Source: Candidatus Dormiibacter spiritus
Lineage (GTDB): Bacteria > Chloroflexota > Dormibacteria > Dormibacterales > Dormibacteraceae
Length of the DNA stretch: 60,671 nucleotides
Assembly: GCA_003244185.1 (NCBI GenBank)
Contig: QHBT01000007.1
Span: 1-60,671 of the forward strand
Reading direction: 5' to 3'
In this document: one piece after another, positions 8,435 to 16,805 of the stretch
Layout of the letters: every line of letters begins with the position of its first letter
Position numbering within the stretch: the first letter of the stretch is position 1
The notes under the pieces: model-generated
Database searches by the model: none
Told to the model about the DNA's origin: nothing
Seen by the model: only the letters and a program-made list of their open reading frames with translations
Translations under genes and position numbers: made by a program

Positions 8435-9459
8435 ACGCGGCGGAGCTGATAGCTGCCATTCTCTGGCTGGCCCTGGCCGCTTATGCGGTACTGGCCGGCG
8501 CAGATTTCGGGGGAGGGGTCTGGGACATCCTGGCGCGCGGTCCCCGGGCTGGCGACCAGCGGCGCGCGGTGGCGGAGGCGCTGGGGCCGGTTTGGGAGGC
8601 CAATCATGTCTGGCTGATCTTCCTCATCACCGGCCTCTTCACAGCATTTCCCAGCGCCTTTGGCGCTCTGGCGACGGCGCTGTACCTTCCCTTCACCATT
8701 GCTCTCATAGGGATCATCCTGCGCGGCGCCGCGTTCGCATTCCGAGCCCACGCTCGCGAGGCGGTTGGACCTCCTTCAACTTGGGGCGTGATCTTTGGCG
8801 CCGCCAGTATAGTGACCCCTGTGCTTCTCGCCACTACAGCTGCCGCTGTCGGCGGGGGCTTCGTGGTGATCAGGGGGACTCAACTCGAGTCAGGTTATTT
8901 CGCCGGCTGGACAACTCTATTTGCCGTGGTGCTGGGCCTCTTCGCCCTCGCGCTGTGCGCCTACCTGGCTGCCACCTATCTCATGGTGGAGACTGAAGAC
9001 CGGCCCGAGCTAATGGCCGACTTCCGGCGGCGCGCCGGGGCTGCCGGCCTAGTCTCGGGAGCGCTTGGGCTGTTGGCATTCCTGACCGCGTGGTTGGAGG
9101 CCCCGCGGCTCTTCGAGTCGCTCGTAGGACGAGGACTTCCCCTATTCCTGCTGGCACTGCTGAACGGCCCGCTGGCGCTGTGGGCGGTTTTCAAGTCGCG
9201 GCCACGAATCGCTCGTGCGGCGGTGGTCGCCCAGATGGTGCTGGTGCTTGCGGCTTGGGTGGTGGGGCAGTGGCCGTATCTCGTACCGCCCGGAGTCACC
9301 ATCGAAGCCGGCGCCGCGCCCGCAGCGACGTTGACCGCCATGCTCGTGGTCATCGCGGCAGGCATGGCGTTCTTGATTCCGTCTCTTTGGTTGCTCTTCC
9401 GCGTCTTCAAGGCTCGCAACCCAGCCGCGGAGCCACGGAGCCCAGCTGCGAGCGGATAG
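8431..9459 (+). CDS. cydB: Cytochrome bd quinol oxidase subunit II
   Basis: 342 residues. GTG 8431 overlaps the cydA stop (GTGA), so this start is preferred over upstream in-frame codons that would run through cydA. About eight hydrophobic helices are visible. The conserved N-terminal segments GADFGGGVWD and GPVWEANHVWLI identify CydB. No cydX-like mini-gene or cydCD exporter follows. An imperfect inverted repeat (9487-9494 with 9502-9509) lies just after the gene and may help end transcription towards the convergent SDR gene. Confidence 0.95.
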   Translation: MNAAELIAAILWLALAAYAVLAGADFGGGVWDILARGPRAGDQRRAVAEALGPVWEANHVWLIFLITGLFTAFPSAFGALATALYLPFTIALIGIILRGAAFAFRAHAREAVGPPSTWGVIFGAASIVTPVLLATTAAAVGGGFVVIRGTQLESGYFAGWTTLFAVVLGLFALALCAYLAATYLMVETEDRPELMADFRRRAGAAGLVSGALGLLAFLTAWLEAPRLFESLVGRGLPLFLLALLNGPLALWAVFKSRPRIARAAVVAQMVLVLAAWVVGQWPYLVPPGVTIEAGAAPAATLTAMLVVIAAGMAFLIPSLWLLFRVFKARNPAAEPRSPAASG

Positions 9460-9547
9460 CAAACCGATCAGATGATCGGCGCTGTCGTCTGACCCATGGA
9501 AGGTCAGTCGGCGCCCACGTTCAGCCGTGCTGACTTTGAAGGACGCA

Positions 9548-10486
9548 CTAGCCGAAGCCTGTCAAGAAGCCCTCGCGCCAACTCTTCCATTTCGGCTCCC
9601 ATTCGAGCTCGGCGCAGATCTTGTCGTTGCTGGCTCCCCGCTGTTCAGTCATCACGCTGACGGCGTATGGGCCGGCCAGCCAACGCACCAGCATCCCGGG
9701 CATCGATCTCGGCCGCTGGGCGCCCAGGGCGTCTGCCAGCACGGGCAACCAGTCGCGCACGGCCGCCGGCTCATCGTCGACGACGTTGTAGACGCCGCCC
9801 GCTCTCGCGCCCATTGCCGACACGGTCGCCGCCGCGGCGTCTTCGATGTGGATGAACGACCAGTGGCCGTCACCTTTACCCACCATTGGCAGCCGACCCC
9901 GGCGGAGGGCCGCCGACATGCTACCGTCGGCGGCCAACATGGTGCCGGGCCCGTAAAGGTAGCCGTAGCGGAGGACCACGGGCTCCAAATCCCGGGCGGT
10001 CAGCACAGTCTGCTCCAGCTCCGCGATAGCTGCGACGCTGCGCCGCATCTCGCTCGGAGCGTCCAGCCAGAGCGGCGCCTCCTCGCCCTTGATCCAACCA
10101 CCGACCGGTTGGTACATGAATGCCACGCTCTGGGCGACCAGTCGCCTGGCCCCCGCTGCCCGGCCGGCCGCGACCAGGTTCCGCCCGCCAAGCGTGCGCA
10201 GACGGTCGGTGGCGGCGAACTGCTCAGACCGCCGGCGGGGTGAGAGCGTGGCCGGGATGGCGGTGAGCTGATTGACTATCACGTCCGGTCGGGCCTTCTG
10301 AACTGCTTGCGTCAGCTCCAGCTGGTCCAGCGCGTCGCAGGCGACCACCTCGGCACCGAGGTCGCGCGCTGCCAGCAGCCGCACTGGTGAGCGGCCGAGG
10401 CAGGTCACCTCGTGACCCGCCCAGCGCAGCTGGACGACAAGGCTTCGTCCCAGCACACCGCTGCCGCCGGCGATCAGCACCCGCAT
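9548..10486 (-). CDS. NAD-dependent epimerase/dehydratase (extended SDR)
   Basis: About 312 residues. The Rossmann nucleotide-binding motif GGSGVLGRSL is at the N-terminus (MRVLIAGGSG). Two alternative Met codons lie upstream in frame (10495, 10519); the one directly before RVLIAGG is chosen. The canonical YxxxK catalytic pair is not obvious; a Tyr-Gly-Tyr segment (RYGYLYGPG) sits where these families bind substrate. This makes it an atypical extended SDR acting on an unknown sugar, steroid or isoprenoid-type substrate. It is convergent with cydB and precedes the GNAT gene (10583) on the same strand with a spacer of about 100 nt. Confidence 0.85.
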   Translation of the reverse strand: MRVLIAGGSGVLGRSLVVQLRWAGHEVTCLGRSPVRLLAARDLGAEVVACDALDQLELTQAVQKARPDVIVNQLTAIPATLSPRRRSEQFAATDRLRTLGGRNLVAAGRAAGARRLVAQSVAFMYQPVGGWIKGEEAPLWLDAPSEMRRSVAAIAELEQTVLTARDLEPVVLRYGYLYGPGTMLAADGSMSAALRRGRLPMVGKGDGHWSFIHIEDAAAATVSAMGARAGGVYNVVDDEPAAVRDWLPVLADALGAQRPRSMPGMLVRWLAGPYAVSVMTEQRGASNDKICAELEWEPKWKSWREGFLTGFG

Positions 10487-10582
10487 GAAGCGCATGGTGG
10501 CACAGTCACGCGGCCGCACGCCGCCCGGGACCGTCCGGCCGATTCAGCGGGATGACCGTCGAGAGGCTGGTCGGTCAGGTGT

Positions 10583-10996
10583 TCAGAAGGTCCTGCCCAG
10601 CGCCAGCGAGCCTTCGCCGTTCCGCTCGAAGCCGAACTCCCGATAGAGGTCAGCCCAGTTTTCGGTGGTCACGGCGACGGCGAGCGCGGAACGCAGGGCG
10701 TTCTGCTCGAGGTGCTCGATCAGCGCTGCCAGAATGCGCTTGCCGAGACCCTGTCCCCGGTGGTCAGGATGCACCGCCAGGTCGCAGAGGAGGAAGTAGA
10801 GACCGCCGTCGCCCACGAGCCTGCCCATGCCGACAGCCTCTCCACCCTTCCGGGCGGTCACCCCGAACCAGGAGCCCCTGAGACCCAGCTCGGTCGCCTC
10901 CGGTGTCTTCGCCGCCAGGCCCGCCGCCTCTCGGAGGGCGAGATACTCCTCGGGCGTGGGGGACGCAAAGCTGATCAGGTATTCCGTCTCCGACAT
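10583..10996 (-). CDS. GNAT-family N-acetyltransferase
   Basis: 137 residues. The acetyl-CoA pyrophosphate-binding motif A reads HPDHRGQGLGKRI, preceded by the beta-4 strand LCDLAVHP. The C-terminal FYxxxGF-like segment is LYREFGFERN. Substrate unknown; the small single-domain form is typical of GNATs acting on small amines or peptides. It lies upstream of the SDR gene on the same strand. The start is ATG 10996. Confidence 0.88.
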   Translation of the reverse strand: MSETEYLISFASPTPEEYLALREAAGLAAKTPEATELGLRGSWFGVTARKGGEAVGMGRLVGDGGLYFLLCDLAVHPDHRGQGLGKRILAALIEHLEQNALRSALAVAVTTENWADLYREFGFERNGEGSLALGRTF

Positions 10997-11030
10997 GGCG
11001 CCAGGTTAGCCGCCCCTGGCTGATTCCATA

Positions 11031-11061
11031 GAAAAGCGCCGGGGTGCAGCACCCCGGCGCT
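11031..11061 (-). terminator. Intrinsic terminator for the PRC-barrel/DUF2382 gene
   Basis: A perfect 12-bp stem (11035-11046 with 11050-11061) closes a 3-nt loop. Read on the minus strand it is followed by TTTTC, the usual layout of a rho-independent terminator. It lies 40 nt after the stop of the minus-strand gene at 11101-11937. Confidence 0.85.
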
Positions 11062-11100
11062 CCTCGCTGGCCGCCCGGCGGTCAGCTCCCAGCTGTTTAC

Positions 11101-11937
11101 TCAGAGACGGCGCTGCTCGTCGTCGATAGTGCCGCGACCACCGAGATCCGTCTCGCCGGCCGTCCGACCCTCGACGCCGCCCTCGCGCTCGACGTCGATC
11201 CGCTCCTTGCGGACGTCGCCGGTCACCTCTCGGTCCTCGCGGCGAACGTCCTTCTCGACGCTCACCTGCTCCTTGGCGACCACCTGCTTTTCGACGACGG
11301 GCTCCTCGTGATGCAGGACTACCTCATGCTGCTGCTCGCCGAACTCGTGCTGGCCCGCGGGGGCGCGCTCGTCCAGGGGCTGCCGCTCGATGCGGACCTC
11401 CTCGTGCTCCAAGCCGACGTTGGTCGAGACGGGCCCGGTCTCCACCCTCTTGTTTAGACGCACCAGCTCAGACGGCCGCCGGACTTTGTCCACCGTCAGC
11501 TCCTCTTCGTGGCGGCGCACGGTGCCCTGGTCGCCCGTGCCGACGTCCCGACGCTCCGTGTCATAGCGAGCGGTGTCATCCGCACCGGTGCCGCCGCTGC
11601 CCTGGGCGGTCACCGTTTCCCCGCCGTAGGGAATTCCGTAGTGCTCGAAGAGCCGTGCCTCCTCCTGCTCCGAGAGCTCCTCGTCGCTGCCCACATTGGG
11701 TGCGGAGGAGATGACATCCTTAGTGAAGGGCACTCGGAAACCGCTCTCATTGGAGGTGGCACCGGCCAGGGGTACGAAATTCTTCTTCATACCGAAGAGG
11801 CCTGTGTGCACCAGGGCCCACTCCGGCTTGTTGGTCTCGGTATCGGTGTAGACGTTCTCAATAGTTCCGATCTTGCCGCCGTCCTGGTCGAAGAGCGTCT
11901 TGCCCTCCCAGTCGCCGACTGTGTTCTCCATGTTCAC
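11101..11937 (-). CDS. PRC-barrel plus DUF2382 (YsnF-like) stress protein
   Basis: 278 residues. GTG 11937 has the Shine-Dalgarno AGGAGGT (11943-11949) at ideal spacing; ATG 11931 is the alternative. Residues 1-90 form a PRC-barrel domain (DWEGKTLFDQDGGKIG, WALVHTGLFG). The C-terminal half is a DUF2382 domain, with repeated short charged stretches such as VEKQVVAKEQVSVEKDVR and a Glu/Arg-rich tail. Such fusions are common in desiccation- or oxidative-stress-tolerant soil bacteria and cyanobacteria; biochemical function unknown. It is transcribed divergently from the two DUF2382 genes at 12063 and 12551, so the 125-bp spacer probably holds shared control elements. Confidence 0.85.
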   Translation of the reverse strand: MNMENTVGDWEGKTLFDQDGGKIGTIENVYTDTETNKPEWALVHTGLFGMKKNFVPLAGATSNESGFRVPFTKDVISSAPNVGSDEELSEQEEARLFEHYGIPYGGETVTAQGSGGTGADDTARYDTERRDVGTGDQGTVRRHEEELTVDKVRRPSELVRLNKRVETGPVSTNVGLEHEEVRIERQPLDERAPAGQHEFGEQQHEVVLHHEEPVVEKQVVAKEQVSVEKDVRREDREVTGDVRKERIDVEREGGVEGRTAGETDLGGRGTIDDEQRRL

Positions 11938-12062
11938 TGAATACCTCCTAATTCATGACTTCGCATGATGTGAGTGGACGGTGGCCCCCAGCTCGAAGCC
12001 TGATACTGACGATATACTCTTTCGCATCATTGCGGCAGGCTGATTTCAAATCGGGGGTTCTC

Positions 12063-12551
12063 ATGGCAGAGCAGAGACCGATCAGAGCAAGGGGCGCCCA
12101 GCCGGTTCCGCCGCGGGGAGGCACCTCAGCCGAAGGGGCAGAGGTGTTGGACCTGCTGGAAGAGCGGCCTGAGGTCACCACTCGGCGCATCGAAGCGGGC
12201 CGGGTGAGGGTCGGGACCCGGGTAGTAACCGAGCCCCGGCAGCTCGACGTCACAGTCTTTAACGAGTCAGTGGTCATCGAACGCCGAACTGTGAACGAGC
12301 CGCGTCCGGCTACGGCCGCCATCGGCAGCACGCCTCCTCTGGTGGTCAACGTGGAGCGGGAGGAGCCCGCCGCCGAACTGCGCACGTACGTCCGCGAGCG
12401 GGTCCGCGTCGGCAAGCGCCGGCACTCAGAACAGCGCACCGTCACAGTTGACGCCCGGCGCGAGGAGCTCGACGTCGAGCGGCATTCGCTGGATGAGGGC
12501 GGGCAGGTGGTCCAGCAACGGCCGGGCCGGAAGCCGGGAGGCCGCCGCTGA
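12063..12551 (+). CDS. DUF2382-type stress protein
   Basis: 162 residues from ATG 12063; in-frame codons upstream to 11955 would run into the divergent promoter region. Two DUF2382-like repeats of charged beta-strand pairs are seen (RVRVGTRVVTEPRQLDV, RVRVGKRRHSEQRTVTVDA), with Arg/Glu content far above the neighbours. A possible minus-10 box TATACT lies at 12013-12018. It overlaps the next gene by ATGA. Role in stress adaptation inferred from family. Confidence 0.75.
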   Translation: MAEQRPIRARGAQPVPPRGGTSAEGAEVLDLLEERPEVTTRRIEAGRVRVGTRVVTEPRQLDVTVFNESVVIERRTVNEPRPATAAIGSTPPLVVNVEREEPAAELRTYVRERVRVGKRRHSEQRTVTVDARREELDVERHSLDEGGQVVQQRPGRKPGGRR

Positions 12552-13285
12552 TGGCTGAGGTAGAGGCGGTTTTCGACAACCGTAAACAAGCTGAACGGGC
12601 TCTTCATGAGCTGCGGTTGGCGGGCTTCGGACCGGAACAGGCCGGCTTTGCTGACAGCAAGGGGGTGTTGGGCGGCCTCCTGGGTGGCCGCTCGCAGGCC
12701 GAGGGGCCCGTGGTGGCGGTGACCGGCGCCAGGCGGCTGGAGGCGGCGGGGATCCTTCACCGTCACGGCGGTCGGGATCTGGGCCAGGAAGCTCACAGCG
12801 ACAACGCGGCTGCCGAGGATGGCGGCGAGTTCATTGATGTGTTGGAGGAGCAGCTGGTCGCGCAACCGGCGGTGGTCAAGGTGGGTGAGGTGCGGGTCGG
12901 CAAGCGCGTCGTCGCCGAGCAGCGCACGATCCAGGTTGAAGTGAGGCGGGAAGAGGTTTTCATCGAACATGTGCCGCTTACTGAGCCCCTGCCGGAGCAG
13001 ATCGTCTACGTCGACGACGGGTACGACCACGCGCAGCCGGTCCGGCCCCGGGCCAGCTGGGAGGGAAACGTCGGGCTGCCGAGCGAGGAAGAAGAGGTCA
13101 TTCGGGTCCCGCTGCTGGCGGAGCAGGTGGTGGTTTCCAAGCAGCCGGTCGTGGTGGACGAAGTGGTCGTGCGCAAGCGTCGGTTGCCCGAGGTGCGCGT
13201 CGTCCAGGGCGACGTCCGCCGGGAAGAGCTGGTGATCGAACGGGAGGGAGAGTTCGAATTGGAGGAAGTGACGCGGACCCAGTAG
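12551..13285 (+). CDS. YsnF/DUF2382 stress protein with N-terminal general-stress-like domain
   Basis: 244 residues, ATG overlapping the previous stop. Residues 1-75 (VEAVFDNRKQAERALHELR) look like the GsiB/YflT-type small alpha/beta domain often fused to DUF2382. Residues about 95-245 hold two DUF2382 repeats, each with the pattern VGKRVVAEQRTIQVEVRREE. The third DUF2382 protein of the cluster. No signal peptide, so cytoplasmic. Transcription probably ends before the separate promoter at 13335. Confidence 0.8.
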   Translation: MAEVEAVFDNRKQAERALHELRLAGFGPEQAGFADSKGVLGGLLGGRSQAEGPVVAVTGARRLEAAGILHRHGGRDLGQEAHSDNAAAEDGGEFIDVLEEQLVAQPAVVKVGEVRVGKRVVAEQRTIQVEVRREEVFIEHVPLTEPLPEQIVYVDDGYDHAQPVRPRASWEGNVGLPSEEEEVIRVPLLAEQVVVSKQPVVVDEVVVRKRRLPEVRVVQGDVRREELVIEREGEFELEEVTRTQ

Positions 13286-13334
13286 AGGAGCGCGTCTCCA
13301 GAGCAGTTCCTTAGTCTTGCACTATCACAAATCA

Positions 13335-13364
13335 TTGACTCGCCGAGGGCTAAACGAGTAGAAT
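13335..13364 (+). promoter_or_regulatory. Housekeeping-type promoter for the LEA-like gene
   Basis: TTGACT (13335-13340) and TAGAAT (13359-13364), spaced 18 nt, lie about 95 nt upstream of the TTG start at 13458. The match to a sigma-70 promoter is good, and the region is AT-richer than its surroundings. Confidence 0.7.
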
Positions 13365-13457
13365 GAGGCAAGTGGGCGGGGCACGGGCAAGCGGTCCTAT
13401 GGCTCTCAGCCATCCGTTGGTAGCGATTCAGACCTTGCATCAAGGAGGGGTTTCAAC

Positions 13458-14255
13458 TTGACCGATTACAGCAGTTCGACCGGCCATGACCCGGTCGCCG
13501 GGAAGGGAACCGGCTCGACTTACGAGAGCGGGGCGTCAGGTTTCGGCGAAAGCGGCTCCTCCGGCGCCACAGAGCAAGCCAAGCAGGTAGTCCAGGAGAA
13601 GGTCGATCAGGCCAAGGACGTGGCGCAGCAGGCCGCGGGCACGGCCAAGGATCAGGTCAGTCAGCAGGTCGACACGCACTCGACGACTGTGGGCGAGCAG
13701 GTTGGCTCGGTCAGCGAGGCGATGCGAAAGGCTGGCGATCACCTCCGCAGCCAGGGCAGCGACATGCCGGCCCAGCTCGCCGAGCGAGCCGCGGAGCAGG
13801 TGGAGAAGCTCGGCAGCTACCTCCGCAACACGGACGGCAACTCAATACTCAGCGACGTCGAGGACTTCGCCCGGCGGCAGCCCCTGATCGTCATGGCGGG
13901 TGGCGTCGCTCTTGGGGTCGTGGCAGCGCGGATGCTGAAGGCCTCCAGCCAGCGCAGCTACAGCGGTGGTACCTCAGGCTTCTTCGGCGGTTCTTCGGGC
14001 AGTCGGCAGCCCTATACCGGCACCGAGAGCTACACGGGTGGGACCGCATCGACGTACGCGGAGCCGGTCGACACCACCACCGCCGGCACCGCCGGCGGGG
14101 GTTGGAGCGGCGAACCGGGGACTGGCAGCGGTCAGTGGGGCACCCACGCCGAGCCGGGAACGGCGGGCGCATTCGGTGACCAGGCTGAGACCGGCACTGC
14201 CGGCACGGGCGGCTGGACGGGCGAGGGCGGCGACCCCAACCGGCGGCAGGGATAG
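13458..14255 (+). CDS. LEA/apolipoprotein-like amphipathic helix protein with membrane segment
   Basis: 265 residues, TTG start with the Shine-Dalgarno AAGGAGGGG (13442-13450). Residues about 30-125 are amphipathic helix with 11-residue-like periodicity (EQAKQVVQEKVDQAKDVAQQ), as in LEA and ApoA1/A4/E-like proteins. One membrane segment follows (about 142-158, LIVMAGGVALGVVAARML). The C-terminal 95 residues are a Gly/Ser/Thr-rich low-complexity tail. Likely a membrane-associated stress or desiccation protein; the LEA assignment rests on composition only. It has its own promoter and leads the envelope cluster. Confidence 0.75.
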   Translation: MTDYSSSTGHDPVAGKGTGSTYESGASGFGESGSSGATEQAKQVVQEKVDQAKDVAQQAAGTAKDQVSQQVDTHSTTVGEQVGSVSEAMRKAGDHLRSQGSDMPAQLAERAAEQVEKLGSYLRNTDGNSILSDVEDFARRQPLIVMAGGVALGVVAARMLKASSQRSYSGGTSGFFGGSSGSRQPYTGTESYTGGTASTYAEPVDTTTAGTAGGGWSGEPGTGSGQWGTHAEPGTAGAFGDQAETGTAGTGGWTGEGGDPNRRQG

Positions 14256-14261
14256 GCTCGA

Positions 14262-14720
14262 ATGGCTCAACAAGTTCCGCCTCCGCAGGGGCCCGGGACC
14301 GCTCAGATTCCGCCTCAGGGGGATCTGCGCCAGCTTCCCCTCGGCGAGCTGGTGAAGCAGCTGGCGGAGGAGACGAGCACGCTCGTCCGCCAAGAGCTGG
14401 ATCTGGCCAAAGCCGAGATGACACAGAAGGGCAAGCAGGCTGGGCTCGGCATCGGTCAGCTGGGCGGGGCCGGCGTCGCCGGCCTCTACGCGCTGGGTGC
14501 CCTGACGGCCTGCATCATCGCCGCCTTGGCTCTGGCAATGCCTGTCTGGCTGGCCGCCTTGATAGTGACTCTCATCTACGCAGTGGTTGCGGCGGTTCTG
14601 TACTTCACCGGTCGCAGGCAGCTTGCCAAGGCAGGTCCGCCCACCCCGGAAATCACCCAGCAAAGCATTAAGGAGGATGTGGAATGGGTCAAGACCCAGA
14701 GCAAATCCAGCGAGAGATAG
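14262..14720 (+). CDS. Holin-X (phage-holin-like, actinobacterial) membrane protein
   Basis: 152 residues. A Pro/Gln-rich N-terminus is followed by an amphipathic helix (LVKQLAEETSTLVRQELDLA), then two adjacent membrane helices (about residues 68-92 and 94-115). This is the layout of the Putative Actinobacterial Holin-X family, which is chromosomal and not phage-linked. It starts 6 nt after the previous stop and overlaps the next gene by 37 nt. Probably a membrane-stress protein acting with DUF3618. Confidence 0.85.
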   Translation: MAQQVPPPQGPGTAQIPPQGDLRQLPLGELVKQLAEETSTLVRQELDLAKAEMTQKGKQAGLGIGQLGGAGVAGLYALGALTACIIAALALAMPVWLAALIVTLIYAVVAAVLYFTGRRQLAKAGPPTPEITQQSIKEDVEWVKTQSKSSER

Positions 14721-15259
14721 CGGCGACCCGGGAGCGGATGGGCGATCGTGTGGACGCGATCACCTACAAGACTGACGTGAAGTCACGCGTCGGCGACTCG
14801 ATCTCCGAGAAGCGTGACGCCATCACCGGCAAGGTCAGCAATCTCGTCTCGGGAGTGACCGGAAAGGCGTCAGACATCAGCGACCAGGCACCCAGCGGCG
14901 ACGAGCTGAAGGGCCACGCGACCCGGGCGGCCGGCGTCGCCAAGGACAACCCGCTGGGACTGGCCCTGGGGGCTGTGGCCGTCGGCTTCCTTGTCGGCCT
15001 GGCAGTGCCCGCGACGCGCATCGAGGATGAGCGACTGGGGCAGGCGTCCGACACCATAAAGCAGAAGGCAATGGAGACGGGGCAAGAGGCGTTGAATCGC
15101 GGCCAGCAGGTGGCCAAGGACGTCGCTCAGAGTGCCGCCCAGACCGCCCGCGAAAGCGGCGGTCAGCACGCGAGCGAGCTGGCAGATACGGCCAAGGAAA
15201 ACGCGTCCGAGGCGAAACAGGGCGCGCAGTCGAGCATCCAGTCTCAGAGCCAGGGATAG
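14684..15259 (+). CDS. DUF3618 membrane-associated protein
   Basis: 191 residues. The N-terminal signature IQREIAATRERMGDRVDAI is that of DUF3618, typically encoded next to Holin-X. One membrane helix (about 88-107) is followed by a long Ala/Gln-rich helix (110-190) resembling the LEA-type repeats of the gene at 13458. It overlaps Holin-X by 37 nt in another frame, showing tight coupling. Function unknown; envelope stress inferred. Confidence 0.85.
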   Translation: MGQDPEQIQREIAATRERMGDRVDAITYKTDVKSRVGDSISEKRDAITGKVSNLVSGVTGKASDISDQAPSGDELKGHATRAAGVAKDNPLGLALGAVAVGFLVGLAVPATRIEDERLGQASDTIKQKAMETGQEALNRGQQVAKDVAQSAAQTARESGGQHASELADTAKENASEAKQGAQSSIQSQSQG

Positions 15260-15274
15260 TCACGTAATCGGCTT

Positions 15275-16240
15275 ATGAAGGGTCTTCTCGAGCGCGCTCA
15301 GAAATCGTTTCCAGGGCGTCTCCTGAAGGCTTTCGGGGAGGCGAAGGCCGGCAACTACGCCGCCGGCCTCGCCTTCAACGCGTTCATGTCCATGTTTCCA
15401 CTGATCCTGGGATTGCTGGCCATCATCGGGCTGGTGGTGCGGGATCCGCATCTACTTGAGCGGGTGCAGTCGGTGGTTATCAGCGTCTTCCCCGGCGATG
15501 CGAAGGATGCCTTGACCAGCACTCTGAAGGGTGCCAGCAAGCATTCGGGCTTGCTGGGTCTCATCTCCATAGCGGGGCTGATCTGGAGCGGCAGCCGCCT
15601 TTTCGCCAATCTGGAGTTCGCCCTGGGTGAGATGTACGGCGTGGAGCAGCGCAAGTTCCTGCGCCAGCTGCTGATGACGATGGCCATGATGGGCATCTTC
15701 GTGGTGGCCCTTGCGGTGAGCGTGGTCCTCAACGGTGCCGCCGGCCTGACGCCACTCTCCACCATCCTGGCCCCGATTGTCGGCGCCGTCGTGATGATCG
15801 TCTTCATGACGATCATCTACCGGGTCGTGCCGAACCGCAGCTTCGAGCTGAAAGAAGTCCTGAAGGGCGCCATCTTGGCGGGTGTGCTGATCGAGATAAT
15901 CACTCTGGTCTTCCCCATCTACTCCAAGCTCATGCACGGCTTCAGCACCTATGGCGCCGCCTTCTCGCTGTTCTTCCTGCTGGCGACGTGGCTGTTCTTT
16001 GTGAGCGAGTTCATCCTGCTCGGGGCCGTGCTGAACCGCATGGTCGGGGGTGCACCGCAGGAGGGTGGTCTCGCGGAGGATGCGGCGGCCAACGACACTG
16101 AGACGCGCGGCTCGGAGGCGGCCGAGCGCCAGCGGCGGGTGGGCGAAGGAGGGGATCCAGACGGTGCGAAGTCGGAGGCAGGAGGGGAGTCCGAAAGGTC
16201 CCGAGCCGGGGCAACTGTCGGCACGAACACGAAAGAGTGA
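15275..16240 (+). CDS. YihY/BrkB (UPF0761) family membrane protein
   Basis: 321 residues. Typical YihY start: an amphipathic helix, then YAAGLAFNAFMSMFPLILGLLAI (first span) and the IWSGSRLFANLEFALGEMYG core. About six membrane helices are visible up to residue 255, then a hydrophilic, Glu/Arg-rich tail of about 65 residues that probably lies in the cytoplasm. The family was once called ribonuclease BN in error; the actual role is unknown. It ends the stress/envelope cluster. A weak hairpin (16257-16276) follows. Confidence 0.9.
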   Translation: MKGLLERAQKSFPGRLLKAFGEAKAGNYAAGLAFNAFMSMFPLILGLLAIIGLVVRDPHLLERVQSVVISVFPGDAKDALTSTLKGASKHSGLLGLISIAGLIWSGSRLFANLEFALGEMYGVEQRKFLRQLLMTMAMMGIFVVALAVSVVLNGAAGLTPLSTILAPIVGAVVMIVFMTIIYRVVPNRSFELKEVLKGAILAGVLIEIITLVFPIYSKLMHGFSTYGAAFSLFFLLATWLFFVSEFILLGAVLNRMVGGAPQEGGLAEDAAANDTETRGSEAAERQRRVGEGGDPDGAKSEAGGESERSRAGATVGTNTKE

Positions 16241-16315
16241 GGCCGACGGCTGAGGGCGAGGGCATGTTCACCCTCGACTAGCTTCGCGCGGCGCTGAACC
16301 CAAACGGCCTGCGCC

Positions 16316-16783
16316 TTAATCGTCAGTCTCGGCGCGAGCAGCGAAGGGACGCAGATACGTGACTGTGTGATGGGCGACGAGCTGGCCTGCCTCGCCGCGT
16401 GTCTCGGCGTCGCCGAAGACCATTTGGCGCCCAGCTCTGATCACTCGGGCATCGCACACCAGGTCACCGTTTGCAGTCCCCAGGAAGTTCGTTTTCATCT
16501 CCAAGGTCACCGCGGGGTCGTCCTTACCGCCGATAGCGAGCAGCGCGATCCAGAACCCGACATCCGCCAGCGTCATACAGCAGCCACCCTGCAGGACGTC
16601 ACCGGGCCTCAGAAAGTGCGACTGGAAGGGCAGTCGCAGGCGGGCGCGCCCGTAGGCGACCGCCTCGACCCGGAATCCCCACCAGGGACCGAAGGCGGAC
16701 CCGTCGACGATTGCCTGGGCGGCATGCACGTCGAGGAGGGGCGGTGGCTCGGCGTGGTCAGTCGTCTGGCTGGGCTGCATCAC
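16316..16783 (-). CDS. PaaI-family hotdog thioesterase
   Basis: 155 residues with a single hotdog fold. The family segment LQGGCCMTLADVGFWIAL corresponds to the helix that normally carries the catalytic Asp/Glu; here Asp lies in ADVGF. LEMKTNFLGTANGDL matches the substrate-facing strand. It probably hydrolyses a small acyl- or aryl-CoA. Start at 16783 or one codon later (MM). Convergent with the YihY gene. Confidence 0.85.
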   Translation of the reverse strand: MMQPSQTTDHAEPPPLLDVHAAQAIVDGSAFGPWWGFRVEAVAYGRARLRLPFQSHFLRPGDVLQGGCCMTLADVGFWIALLAIGGKDDPAVTLEMKTNFLGTANGDLVCDARVIRAGRQMVFGDAETRGEAGQLVAHHTVTYLRPFAARAETDD

Positions 16784-16805
16784 TAGGCCAACGGTCCGGG
16801 GTTGG

